A stretch of DNA of 64,000 bases from positions 937,858-1,001,857 of the forward strand of contig NZ_AP014568.1 of assembly GCF_000828895.1 (NCBI RefSeq). Direction: 5' to 3'. Positions 57,583 to 64,000 of this stretch are shown here, piece by piece (positions within the stretch are counted from its first letter, which is position 1; each line of letters opens with the position of its first letter). Origin of the DNA: Serpentinimonas raichei (GTDB lineage: Bacteria > Pseudomonadota > Gammaproteobacteria > Burkholderiales > Burkholderiaceae_C). Both the position numbers and the translations under genes were made by a program. The notes below the pieces were generated by a model. That model was not told where the DNA came from, ran no database searches, and saw only the letters and a program-made list of their open reading frames with translations.

Positions 57583-58431
57583 TCAGTGGTAGCGCTTGGC
57601 GTGCAGCTGCGCCTTGATGTCCATCAGCATCGGCTGCAAGCGCGCACTGCCAATGCGCAGCGCCAGGCTGGTGGCCAGAATGTCGATGATCAGCAAATGA
57701 ATCAGGCGCGACGTCATGGGGATGTCTTGCTCGAAGCGCTCGCTGTGGTCGGCCGCCAGATGGATGTCGGTGTGCTCTGCCAAGGGGCTGGCGCTGGCCG
57801 TGATCGAGACCGTGGTGGCACCGCGCTGGCGTGCGATTTGCGCGGCATCGAGCAAGTCGCGCGTGCGGCCGGAGTTTGAAATGATCAGCGCCACATCGGT
57901 CGGGCCGAGCAGGGCTGCGCTCATGACCTGCAAATGCCCGTCGCAGTGCGACAGCGTGTGAATGCCGAGCCGAAACAGCTTGTGTTGTGCGTCTTGCGCC
58001 ACAATGCCCGAGTTGCCCACGCCGTAGCAATCGATCCGGCGCCCGTTCTGGTGCGCCCGGTGCATGGCCTGCACCGCTTGCTCCAGCGCCGCACCGGCCA
58101 GGGTTTTGCGGTAGGCCAGCAGGGCCGCCATGGTGTTGTCGATTACCTTGAGCGCGAGTTCGGGCACCGCGTCGCACTCATCCACGCTGCGGTGGATGTA
58201 GGGCACGCCATCGTTCAAAGTGCCCGCCAGCTTGAGCTTGAAGTCGATCAAGCCCTTGTAGCCCAGGCTGCGGCAAAAGCGCACCACGGTCGGTTTGCTC
58301 ACCCGCGCTTGCTCGGCAAGTGCGCTCACGGGCAAGAGCGAGAAGCGCTGCGGGTCTTGCAGCACCAATTCCGCCACCCGGCGCTCCGCCGCTGAGAGCG
58401 AGGGCAGGCTGGCTTGGATGCGGTCGAGCAT
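57583..58431 (-). CDS. hexR: RpiR-family transcriptional regulator (HexR-type)
   Basis: This is a 282-residue repressor with an N-terminal helix-turn-helix of the RpiR family (SLSAAERRVAELVLQDPQRF, then ARVSKPTVVRFCRSLGYKGLIDFKLKLA near 50-75) and a C-terminal SIS sugar-phosphate domain (about 125-255: RIDCYGVGNSGIVAQDAQHKL, LIISNSGRTRDLLDA). HexR senses KDPG and represses zwf/edd genes in Pseudomonas and relatives. A perfect HexR-like palindrome stands before zwf in this window. It sits beside glk and tal, a typical hexR context. Confidence 0.92.
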   Translation of the reverse strand: MLDRIQASLPSLSAAERRVAELVLQDPQRFSLLPVSALAEQARVSKPTVVRFCRSLGYKGLIDFKLKLAGTLNDGVPYIHRSVDECDAVPELALKVIDNTMAALLAYRKTLAGAALEQAVQAMHRAHQNGRRIDCYGVGNSGIVAQDAQHKLFRLGIHTLSHCDGHLQVMSAALLGPTDVALIISNSGRTRDLLDAAQIARQRGATTVSITASASPLAEHTDIHLAADHSERFEQDIPMTSRLIHLLIIDILATSLALRIGSARLQPMLMDIKAQLHAKRYH

Positions 58432-58515
58432 CTCAGTGGCGCCCGGCCGTCCGAAGCCACTGAGGCGCCCCCTCGGGGGGCAGCGAACGCAGTGAGCGTG
58501 GGGGCATGTTCATAC
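58432..58515. repeat. Palindromic intergenic repeats between tal and hexR
   Basis: CTCAGTGGC (58432-58440) pairs with GCCACTGAG (58456-58464) around a 15-base loop. It is followed at once by a GC hairpin GCCCCC-TC-GGGGGGC (about 58467-58481), and tcagtggcg recurs near the tal stop. It resembles the short GC-rich palindromes scattered in Comamonadaceae genomes. It could act as a transcript-end or message-stability element between tal and hexR. Confidence 0.6.
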
Positions 58516-59475
58516 TCAGTGGCGTCCCCGCTGCGCCACGATCAATTGCTCCAGCCGCAGCGAGTCGGCACAAAAAGCGCGGATGCCTTCGGCCAGTTTT
58601 TCAGTTGCCAGTGCGTCTTCGTTGAGTGCCAGGCGAAAGCTGGCCTGGTTGAGCTGCACAGCTTGCAGATTAAGGGCGCGTGCGGCGGCGGGGTCGAGCG
58701 CGCGCGGCAGCGGCTCGGTGCTGGCCGCCAGTTGGGCCAGCAGCTCGGGGCTGATGGTGAGCAGGTCGCAGCCGGCCAGCGCCACGATCTGGCCGGTGTT
58801 GCGAAAGCTGGCACCCATGATCTCGGTGCCTATGCCAAAGTGCTTGTAGTACTCAAAAATGCGCCGCACCGACTGCACGCCGGGGTCGTGGGCGCCGGCG
58901 CGGGCGGCTTCATCCCACTGGCTACCGGCTTGTTTTTTGTGCCAGTCGTAAATGCGGCCCACAAAGGGCGAGATAAGTTGCACCCGGGCTTGGGCGCAGG
59001 CCAGCGCTTGGCAAAAAGCAAACAGCAGCGTCAGGTTGGTGCGGATGCCGCGCCGCTCCAGGTGCGCCGCCGCCTCGATCCCCTCCCAGGTGGCGGCGAT
59101 CTTGATCAGCACCCGGTCGATGTGCACCCCTTCGGCCTGGTAGAGCTCGATCAGGCGCTCGGCGCGGGTGATGGTGGCGGCGCTGTCGAAGCTCAGGCGG
59201 GCATCGACTTCGGTCGAAACCCGGCCGGGAATCAGGGCCAGAATCTCGCAGCCAAAGCGCACCAGTAGCCGGTCCACGATCTCGTCGGTGTCGCGCGTTC
59301 CAAAGCGCGCCACGGTCTGCGCCAGCAGCGGGGCGTAGTCGGGTTTTTGCACCGATTTGAGGATCAGCGAGGGGTTGGTGGTGGCATCCTGCGGCTGAAA
59401 CTGCGCCAGTTGCAAAAAATCGCCGGTGTCGGCCACCACGGTGCTGTGTTGCTTGAGGGCTTGGAGTTGGTTCAT
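58516..59475 (-). CDS. tal: Transaldolase
   Basis: Tal moves a dihydroxyacetone unit between sugar phosphates in the non-oxidative pentose-phosphate pathway. The 319 residues show [17 protein letters not shown] near 30, the signature and Schiff-base Lys in [15 protein letters not shown] near 130-140, and [15 protein letters not shown] near 160. The length matches E. coli TalB (317). It lies upstream of hexR on the same strand with palindromic repeats between. Confidence 0.96.
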   Translation of the reverse strand: MNQLQALKQHSTVVADTGDFLQLAQFQPQDATTNPSLILKSVQKPDYAPLLAQTVARFGTRDTDEIVDRLLVRFGCEILALIPGRVSTEVDARLSFDSAATITRAERLIELYQAEGVHIDRVLIKIAATWEGIEAAAHLERRGIRTNLTLLFAFCQALACAQARVQLISPFVGRIYDWHKKQAGSQWDEAARAGAHDPGVQSVRRIFEYYKHFGIGTEIMGASFRNTGQIVALAGCDLLTISPELLAQLAASTEPLPRALDPAAARALNLQAVQLNQASFRLALNEDALATEKLAEGIRAFCADSLRLEQLIVAQRGRH

Positions 59476-59498
59476 GCTCGGGGCGCTGAAAGGAGCGG

Positions 59499-60338
59499 TT
59501 AAATCAGGGGCAGGCTGAGGCGGCGTATGACATCGGTGGTGGTCGGGCGCACGCCGCGCCACCAGGCAAAGGCCTCGGCGGCTTGCTCGACCAACATGCC
59601 CACGCCGTCGGCGAGCTGGCGCACCCCGGCTTGCTGGGCTTGGCGCAAAAAGGGCGTCAGGCCCTTGCCATAGACCATGTCGTAGGCCAAGCCATCGGGC
59701 TTGAAGGTGCGTGCGGGAAGCGGCAGCGTTTCGGCGCTCAGGCTGGCCGAGGTGGCGTTGAGCACCAGGTCGAAGCGCACCGACTGCGCCAATTCGTCAA
59801 AACCGCCCCCGTGCAACACGGCTGCATCGGCCCCCAGCGCAAGGAACTCGCGCACCAGCGCCTCGGCCTTGGCGGCGCTGCGGTTGAGCACCCACAACTG
59901 CGCCGGTCGGGCGCGCAGCAGCGGCAGGATGGCACCCCGGCTGGCCCCGCCGGCCCCGAGCAGCAGCACCGTGCGCCCGGCCAAGCGCAGGCCCAGGTTG
60001 TGGCTGAGGTCGCGCACCAGGCCGCTGCCGTCGAAGTTTTCGGCCAGGCAGCGATCGCCCTCGAACTTGAGCGCATTGGCGGCCCCGGCGCAGCGTGCGC
60101 TCTCGGCCAGGTGCGTGGCGTAGGCGCAGGCGTCGGGCTTGAAGGGCAGCGTCACGTTCACGCCGCGCCCGCCCTGGGAGCGAAAGCGCTCGACGGTGGC
60201 AGCAAACTGGCCCGCCCCCAAGGGGGCTTCGATGGCCTCGTAGCTCAAGATCTGGCCAGTGGCGGCGGCAAAGGCGCTGTGGATGGCGGGCGACTTGCTG
60301 TGGCCTATGGGGTGGCCGATGACGGCGTAGCGGTCCAT
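59499..60338 (-). CDS. aroE: Shikimate dehydrogenase
   Basis: AroE reduces 3-dehydroshikimate with NADPH. The 279 residues have the substrate pocket [17 protein letters not shown] near 4-20, the catalytic Lys in [12 protein letters not shown] near 68, [12 protein letters not shown] near 105 and the nucleotide-binding [18 protein letters not shown] near 130. The ATG at 60338 begins the family. Its first 20 codons and upstream region are duplicated at 61871-61998, beyond an inserted block with VapBC. It is 23 bases upstream of tal. Confidence 0.96.
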   Translation of the reverse strand: MDRYAVIGHPIGHSKSPAIHSAFAAATGQILSYEAIEAPLGAGQFAATVERFRSQGGRGVNVTLPFKPDACAYATHLAESARCAGAANALKFEGDRCLAENFDGSGLVRDLSHNLGLRLAGRTVLLLGAGGASRGAILPLLRARPAQLWVLNRSAAKAEALVREFLALGADAAVLHGGGFDELAQSVRFDLVLNATSASLSAETLPLPARTFKPDGLAYDMVYGKGLTPFLRQAQQAGVRQLADGVGMLVEQAAEAFAWWRGVRPTTTDVIRRLSLPLI

Positions 60339-60405
60339 GCGGGGCGGGTAGAAAGGGTGGATTCGGCGTTCAGGCAAACGCCGCATTGTCGCTGATGCGC
60401 TGGGC
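60277..60405. repeat. Direct repeat copy 1 (aroE 5' end and upstream region)
   Basis: This 129-bp segment matches 61871-61998 with few changes and one single-base gap. It covers the first 20 codons of aroE, its start and about 65 upstream bases (ending ctgatgcgctgggc). The insert between the copies carries a nuclease remnant and vapBC. Confidence 0.92.
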
Positions 60406-60411
60406 ATCGAC

Positions 60412-61053
60412 GTGGCGCAGTTAGAAGCGATTGCGCTGCTGCTGGTTTGCTTCTTCGTTCGACGCAACCTCACTGATACACCGCCCACCCGCGACCTGAC
60501 GCGCCTGTTCATGGCCACCACCGACAAGGTGGCAGAGCTGTCGGGTGACGCCGTGGTGACGACGATTTGCGGCGAATTGCTGGCGGTGTCGACCAGCGAC
60601 GAGATTTTCCGCAGCAAGCTGGAAGGCGCCATCTACGAGGAGAACGCCGGGGTCACCCGGTTTGTGCTGTGCGCCTTGGCCGAACAGGGCATGACCAAGG
60701 AGACCTGGGTCGATCTATGGAAGTACGAAGGCAAGCTCTTCGTGTGGACCATCGAGCACATCTTCCCTCAGGGCGACAACATTCCCGCGTCTTGGGTGAC
60801 GATGATGGCGGGCGGAGATGAGAAGAAGGCCAGAGGCATTCAGGAAACGCATGCCCACAAGCTGGGCAACCTGACGGTCTCCGGCTTCAACAGCGCGCTG
60901 GGCAACAAGAGATTCAAAGACAAGCGCGACCGCACCGACAGCAAGGGCCGTGAGGTGGGCTACAAGAACGGATTCAAGCTCAACGCTGAAAATTGGCAGT
61001 GGCCGAGGCGTGGAGCGTGGCACAGATCGATGTGCGGACTGCCACGCTGGTGA
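60412..61053 (+). pseudogene. C-terminal remnant of a DUF262/DUF1524 (GmrSD-like) nuclease
   Basis: The open frame of about 213 codons starts without any ribosome site, just at the repeat border. It reads LLLVCFFVRRNLTDTPPTRDLTRLF, the linker typical of DUF262-DUF1524 proteins, then the HNH-like DUF1524 motif: FVWTIEHIFPQGDNIP near 115 and HAHKLGNLTVSGFNSALGNKRFKDKR near 147. The N-terminal DUF262 (ParB-like NTPase) domain is missing, so the gene is a fragment. Full-length relatives are type IV restriction enzymes such as GmrSD, or parts of BREX-like and phage-defence systems. Confidence 0.8.
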
Positions 61054-61116
61054 GCCAAGCGATGAAACTATTTTCGCTCTGACAGGTGGTAGGCCATGCT
61101 GGCCCCCATTCACCCG

Positions 61117-61139
61117 TTGCCATATACAATTGCCATATA
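61117..61139. promoter_or_regulatory. Putative vapBC promoter/operator with direct repeat
   Basis: The 10-bp sequence TTGCCATATA occurs twice, at 61117 and 61130, with a 13-bp period, ending 20 bases before the vapB start. The overlap with TATA-like hexamers suggests a promoter covered by an antitoxin-binding site. Confidence 0.5.
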
Positions 61140-61159
61140 TTCGTGACAAGGAGATGGGC

Positions 61160-61396
61160 ATGTCTATCGGCACTGTGTTTGTCAATAACCGCACCCAAGC
61201 CGTGCGCCTCCCATTGGACGTTCGCCTGCCCGAGGGTGTACACAAAGTAGAGATACGGGCCAAGGGTAACGAGCGCATCATCGCGCCCCTAGGTCAAACG
61301 TGGGACAGCTTCTTCCTGGGTGGCCCGCCCCAAGTCAGTGAAGACTTCTTGCCTCAACGTGCCACGCAGCACCAGTCGGAGCGGGAAGTGCTCTGA
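61160..61396 (+). CDS. vapB: VapB-type antitoxin
   Basis: This is a 78-residue antitoxin with a swapped-hairpin AbrB-like N-terminus (IGTVFVNNRTQAVRLPLDVRLPEGVHKVEIRAKGNERIIAPL) and a C-terminal tail that should wrap the toxin (WDSFFLGGPPQVSEDFLPQR). The ATG at 61160 was chosen because AAGGAG lies 6 bases before it; the ATG at 61154 is too close to that site. The stop overlaps the vapC start (TGATG). It represses its own operon together with VapC, by family knowledge. Confidence 0.88.
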   Translation: MSIGTVFVNNRTQAVRLPLDVRLPEGVHKVEIRAKGNERIIAPLGQTWDSFFLGGPPQVSEDFLPQRATQHQSEREVL

Positions 61397-61806
61397 TGCT
61401 GCGCTACCTGCTTGACACCAACATCGTCATCTACGTGTTGAAACGACGCCCGGTCGAGGTTCTGTCGACCTTCAACGCCAATGCCAGTCGAATAGCCATT
61501 TCTTCCATTACCCTGGCCGAACTCTTGCACGGCGCCGAAAAAAGCAGCCGCGTGAGCGAGAACTTGTCTGCCATCGAGGACTTCTGCAGCCGCTTGGCCG
61601 TGTTGCCCTATGGCGCCAAGGCCGCACAGCACTATGGTGCCATTCGAGACGCCCTGGAAAAACTCGGTCAACCCATCGGGGTGAATGACCTGCACATTGC
61701 CGGCCACGCGCGCAGTGAGGGGATGGTTTTGGTGAGCAATAACGTTTCGGAATTTGCGCGCGTTCCTGCGCTCGAGGTAGAGAATTGGGTCCGCGCCCCA
61801 GAGTAA
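61396..61806 (+). CDS. vapC: VapC-type PIN-domain ribonuclease toxin
   Basis: This is a 136-residue PIN-domain toxin that usually cleaves initiator tRNA or rRNA. The acidic metal site is complete: Asp7 in YLLDTNIVIYVLK, Glu42 in TLAELLHGAEKS and Asp98 in IGVNDLHIAGHA, followed by LVSNNVSEF. It starts within the vapB stop codon. The pair appears intact and active. It lies in the insert flanked by the aroE-derived repeats, next to a dead nuclease fragment. Confidence 0.93.
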   Translation: MLRYLLDTNIVIYVLKRRPVEVLSTFNANASRIAISSITLAELLHGAEKSSRVSENLSAIEDFCSRLAVLPYGAKAAQHYGAIRDALEKLGQPIGVNDLHIAGHARSEGMVLVSNNVSEFARVPALEVENWVRAPE

Positions 61807-61870
61807 GTTCACGGGTCCGAAATTGGCGGAAATTGGTGGCGGAAATTGGGGTCAGACTACGGTTTCATCC

Positions 61871-61998
61871 CTGTGGATGGCGGGTGATTTGCTGTGGCCT
61901 ATGGGGTGGCCGATGACGGCGTAGCGGTCCATGCGGGGCGGATAAAAGGGTGGATTCGGCGTTCAGGCAAACGCCGCATTGTCGCCGATGCGCTGGGC
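61871..61998. repeat. Direct repeat copy 2 (aroE 5' end duplicate)
   Basis: This is the partner of 60277-60405. Read on the minus strand it encodes [20 protein letters not shown] and then leaves the aroE frame (RDET). The 240 bases from 61807 to 62046 hold no other gene; they comprise a short spacer, this repeat and about 50 bases before the dioxygenase start. Confidence 0.92.
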
Positions 61999-62046
61999 CT
62001 GATTCGTGTTGTCTTTGGCCAAAACAGCCGGTTTGCGCTACATTGG

Positions 62047-62931
62047 ATGTCTATGACTGCTGCATCCAAACCCGAATCGGCAACTGCCGGCGCATCCCAC
62101 GCCGCTCAACGCCCCAGCCCGGCGCTGTTCATTTCGCACGGCTCGCCCATGCTGGCGCTGGAGCCGGGCCAGACCGGCCCGGCGCTGGCGGTTTGGGCGC
62201 GCAGCGAATGCGCCGTGCAGCGGCCCAGCGCGGTGCTGGTGTTGTCGCCGCACTGGATGGCCGAATGCGCCGCCGTGATGACGCACCCCCAGCCCGCCAC
62301 CTGGCACGACTTCGGCGGCTTTCCTGAGCCGCTGTACCGCTTGCAGTACCCGGCCCCGGGCGCCCCGGCGCTGGCGCAGCAGGTGCTGCACCTGCTGCAA
62401 GGGGCGGGCATTGCGGCGCGGCCCGATGCACAGCGCCCCTTCGACCACGGGGCTTGGGTGCCGCTGCGCTATCTGCTGCCCGAGGCCGATGTGCCGCTGC
62501 TGCAAGTGGCCCTGCCGCACGGCTACGGGCCGGCCGAGGTCTATGCCATGGGGCAGGCGCTGGCCCCCTTGCGCCAGCAGGGTGTGTGGCTGATCGGCTC
62601 GGGCAGCATGACGCACAATCTGCACGAATTTTTCACCACCCGCCCGGCGCAGGATGCCGCCCCAGCCGACTACGTGACCGCCTTTGCGCGCTGGGTCGAA
62701 CAGCGGCTGCTGGCGCACGAGCGCGAGGCGCTGCTGCACTACCGCGAGCGCGCCCCGCACGCCGCGCGCGCCCACCCCACCGACGAGCATTTTTTGCCGC
62801 TCTTTTTTGCCCTCGGGGCGGCCGCTTGGGGTCAGCGCACCGGCCCACACACCCCGCCCGCGCAGCCGCACTATCTCACGCGCGAGGTGATGCACAGCCA
62901 CCTAGCGATGGATGCGCTGGTTTTCCTTTGA
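62047..62931 (+). CDS. Class III extradiol ring-cleavage dioxygenase (LigB/DODA family)
   Basis: This is a 294-residue LigB-fold iron(II) dioxygenase of the 4,5-DOPA dioxygenase-like (YgiD) branch. The metal His residues are in PALFISHGSPMLALEP near 31, LVLSPHWMAE near 68 and the catalytic FDHGAWVPLRYLLPEADVP near 137; GSGSMTHNLHEF near 193 is also typical. The natural substrate is a catechol-like compound of unknown identity; YgiD relatives often act as side-activity enzymes. The ATG at 62047 follows the duplicated aroE region. Confidence 0.92.
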   Translation: MSMTAASKPESATAGASHAAQRPSPALFISHGSPMLALEPGQTGPALAVWARSECAVQRPSAVLVLSPHWMAECAAVMTHPQPATWHDFGGFPEPLYRLQYPAPGAPALAQQVLHLLQGAGIAARPDAQRPFDHGAWVPLRYLLPEADVPLLQVALPHGYGPAEVYAMGQALAPLRQQGVWLIGSGSMTHNLHEFFTTRPAQDAAPADYVTAFARWVEQRLLAHEREALLHYRERAPHAARAHPTDEHFLPLFFALGAAAWGQRTGPHTPPAQPHYLTREVMHSHLAMDALVFL

Positions 62932-62983
62932 GCGACCGCGCTGGGCTCGCCGCTGACTTGCAGGCGCAAGCCTGCGGGCTCGA

Positions 62984-63394
62984 TCAGGCTGGCTTGGGGT
63001 AGAGCACCATCTGGGTGCAGCGAAAGAGGGCGATGGTTTTGCCTTCGTGGCTCACGGTGGCGTCCCAGACTTGGGTGGTTTTGCCCAGGTGCACGGCTTG
63101 GGCCACGCATTCGATGCGGCCTTGGCGTGCCGTGCCCAAGTGGTTGGATTTGAGTTCAAGGGTGGTAAAACCCGTGGCCGCGGCGGGCAAGCTGGCGATG
63201 CAGCCGTAACCGGCGCAGGTGTCGGCCAAGGTCACCACCGTGCCGGCGTGCAAAAAGCCGTTCGGGGCCATCAGTTGCGGGTGTACGTCGAGGTGGGCAT
63301 GCAACTCGCCGCTGCCCACATGGGTGACGACGATGCCGAGCAAGCCGGGCAAGTGCCCGTGGCTGCGCTGGTTGAAGGATTCGGGGTTGAGCAT
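62984..63394 (-). CDS. Hotdog-fold thioesterase (PaaI/YdiI-type)
   Basis: This is a 136-residue acyl-CoA thioesterase of the 4HBT/PaaI type. The start LNPESFNQRSHGHLPGLLGIVVTHV and the active-site stretch NGFLHAGTVVTLADTCAGYGC near 45-65 are clear. The C-terminal strand LGKTTQVWDATVSHEGKTIALFRCTQMVL fits. It probably releases CoA from aromatic or medium-chain acyl-CoA. The start was taken at the ATG before LNPES. It is convergent with the dioxygenase gene. Confidence 0.9.
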   Translation of the reverse strand: MLNPESFNQRSHGHLPGLLGIVVTHVGSGELHAHLDVHPQLMAPNGFLHAGTVVTLADTCAGYGCIASLPAAATGFTTLELKSNHLGTARQGRIECVAQAVHLGKTTQVWDATVSHEGKTIALFRCTQMVLYPKPA

Positions 63395-63552
63395 GGTGGG
63401 GCAGCTTGCGATGGGGATGCGGTTTCGGGCTTGCTTCAGGCCTGCCACGGCAGGCGGCCCATTATCATCGTGGCAGGATCTGGTCACTGTCACCGATGCG
63501 CGCGGCCTTTGTGGCCCACGGTGGCCCACGGTCGCCCAAAGGAACACTCTAG

Positions 63553-64000
63553 TTGGCAGCACAACAACCCCTCATCGCCGTCATCGGCACCGGCGGCACC
63601 ATTGCCGGTTGCGCGCCGCGCCCCGGCGACACCCTAAACTACCAAGCCGCCGTGCTGCCGGTGCAAAATTTGCTGGCGCGGCTGGAGCCGCCGCCGGGTT
63701 TTGCCCTCGAGGCGCAGCAACTGGCGCAGATCGACAGCAAGGACGTGGGCGAGGCGCACTGGCGCGCCCTGCTGCTGGCAGTGCAGCAGCAGCTCGAGCG
63801 GCCCCAGGTGCAGGGGGTGCTGGTCACCCATGGCACCGACACGCTGGAAGAGAGCGCCTTTTTGCTGCAAACGGTGCTGCAGCCGGCCAAGCCGGTGCTG
63901 CTGGTGGGGGCCATGCGCCCGAGCACGGCCTTGCTCAGCGACGGCGCGCAGAACCTGGCCGACGCCCTGTGGCTGGCCGCAGTGCCCGGTGCCTGCGGGG
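63553..64000 (+). CDS. L-asparaginase family protein (partial, 5' end)
   Basis: This is the first 149 codons of an asparaginase/glutaminase. The N-terminus reads IAVIGTGGTIAGCAPRPGDTLNYQAA, with the first catalytic Thr in GTGGTIAG. The second signature GVLVTHGTDTLEESAFLL near residue 93 is complete, followed by PVLLVGAMRPSTALLSDGAQNL. The start is a TTG at 63553; no ATG is close. It has no evident signal peptide, so the enzyme is likely cytoplasmic. The 3' end lies outside the window. Confidence 0.92.
   Translation, partial: MAAQQPLIAVIGTGGTIAGCAPRPGDTLNYQAAVLPVQNLLARLEPPPGFALEAQQLAQIDSKDVGEAHWRALLLAVQQQLERPQVQGVLVTHGTDTLEESAFLLQTVLQPAKPVLLVGAMRPSTALLSDGAQNLADALWLAAVPGACG

Overview
The window is GC-rich, densely coded chromosomal DNA from a betaproteobacterium of the order Burkholderiales, most likely Comamonadaceae. 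The reasons are the gene sets and their order (tctCBA, exbB-exbD-lpxK, smpB/ratA/rnfH/DUF4124/guaB/guaA, a pgi-eda-edd-pgl-zwf block), the cysteine-rich CWC protein next to thyA, and the many ATGA/TTGA start-stop overlaps. I saw no rRNA, tRNA, CRISPR array or prophage.

Layout. 1-3.5 kb: a tripartite tricarboxylate transporter (tctCBA) with a divergent TctD-like regulator cut by the window edge. 3.5-5.7 kb: an EamA permease, a 178-bp fold-back inverted repeat, thyA and a CWC protein. 5.7-11.7 kb: a scarred region with a HigBA-like toxin-antitoxin pair, an Mrr N-terminal remnant, an FAD-linked oxidase, a segmental duplication of a DUF2069 gene plus the yihY 5' end, a decayed IS91-family transposase and intact yihY. 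11.7-25.4 kb: housekeeping genes (metY, aroC, aroQ, glnS, lpxK, exbBD, xseA, sodB, smpB, ratA, rnfH). 25.5-36.2 kb: guaB and guaA, with an MntA-HepT module wedged between them and a complete type I Wadjet operon (jetABCD) directly after guaA. 36-37.5 kb: arfB and a glutathione transferase. 37.5-58.4 kb: a central-carbon region with ppc, the Entner-Doudoroff operon zwf-pgl-edd-eda-pgi, a two-component system, a sugar ABC transporter, a Gfo/Idh oxidoreductase, glucokinase and a HexR-type RpiR regulator. 58.5-64 kb: transaldolase, aroE, a second scarred insert (DUF262/DUF1524 nuclease remnant plus VapBC, bounded by a 128-bp direct repeat copied from the aroE 5' end), a LigB-type dioxygenase, a thioesterase and the start of an asparaginase.

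How it works together. The sugar region reads as one regulon: ABC uptake of glucose, phosphorylation by Glk, oxidation by Zwf and Pgl, and cleavage by Edd and Eda. It has its own HexR-like repressor gene and a perfect HexR-like palindrome upstream of zwf. The transporter is broken at present: an IS1380-family element of 1,739 bp with perfect 16-bp ends and a 6-bp target duplication splits the first permease gene, and the reading frame would be restored exactly by its removal. The accessory genes are mostly defence or toxin-antitoxin genes: Wadjet, MntA-HepT, HigBA, VapBC, and remnants of two modification-dependent (type IV-like) restriction genes. Two of these inserts are bordered by duplicated edges of the neighbouring housekeeping gene.

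Functions are assigned by recognising motifs and family sequences by eye; no database search was run.
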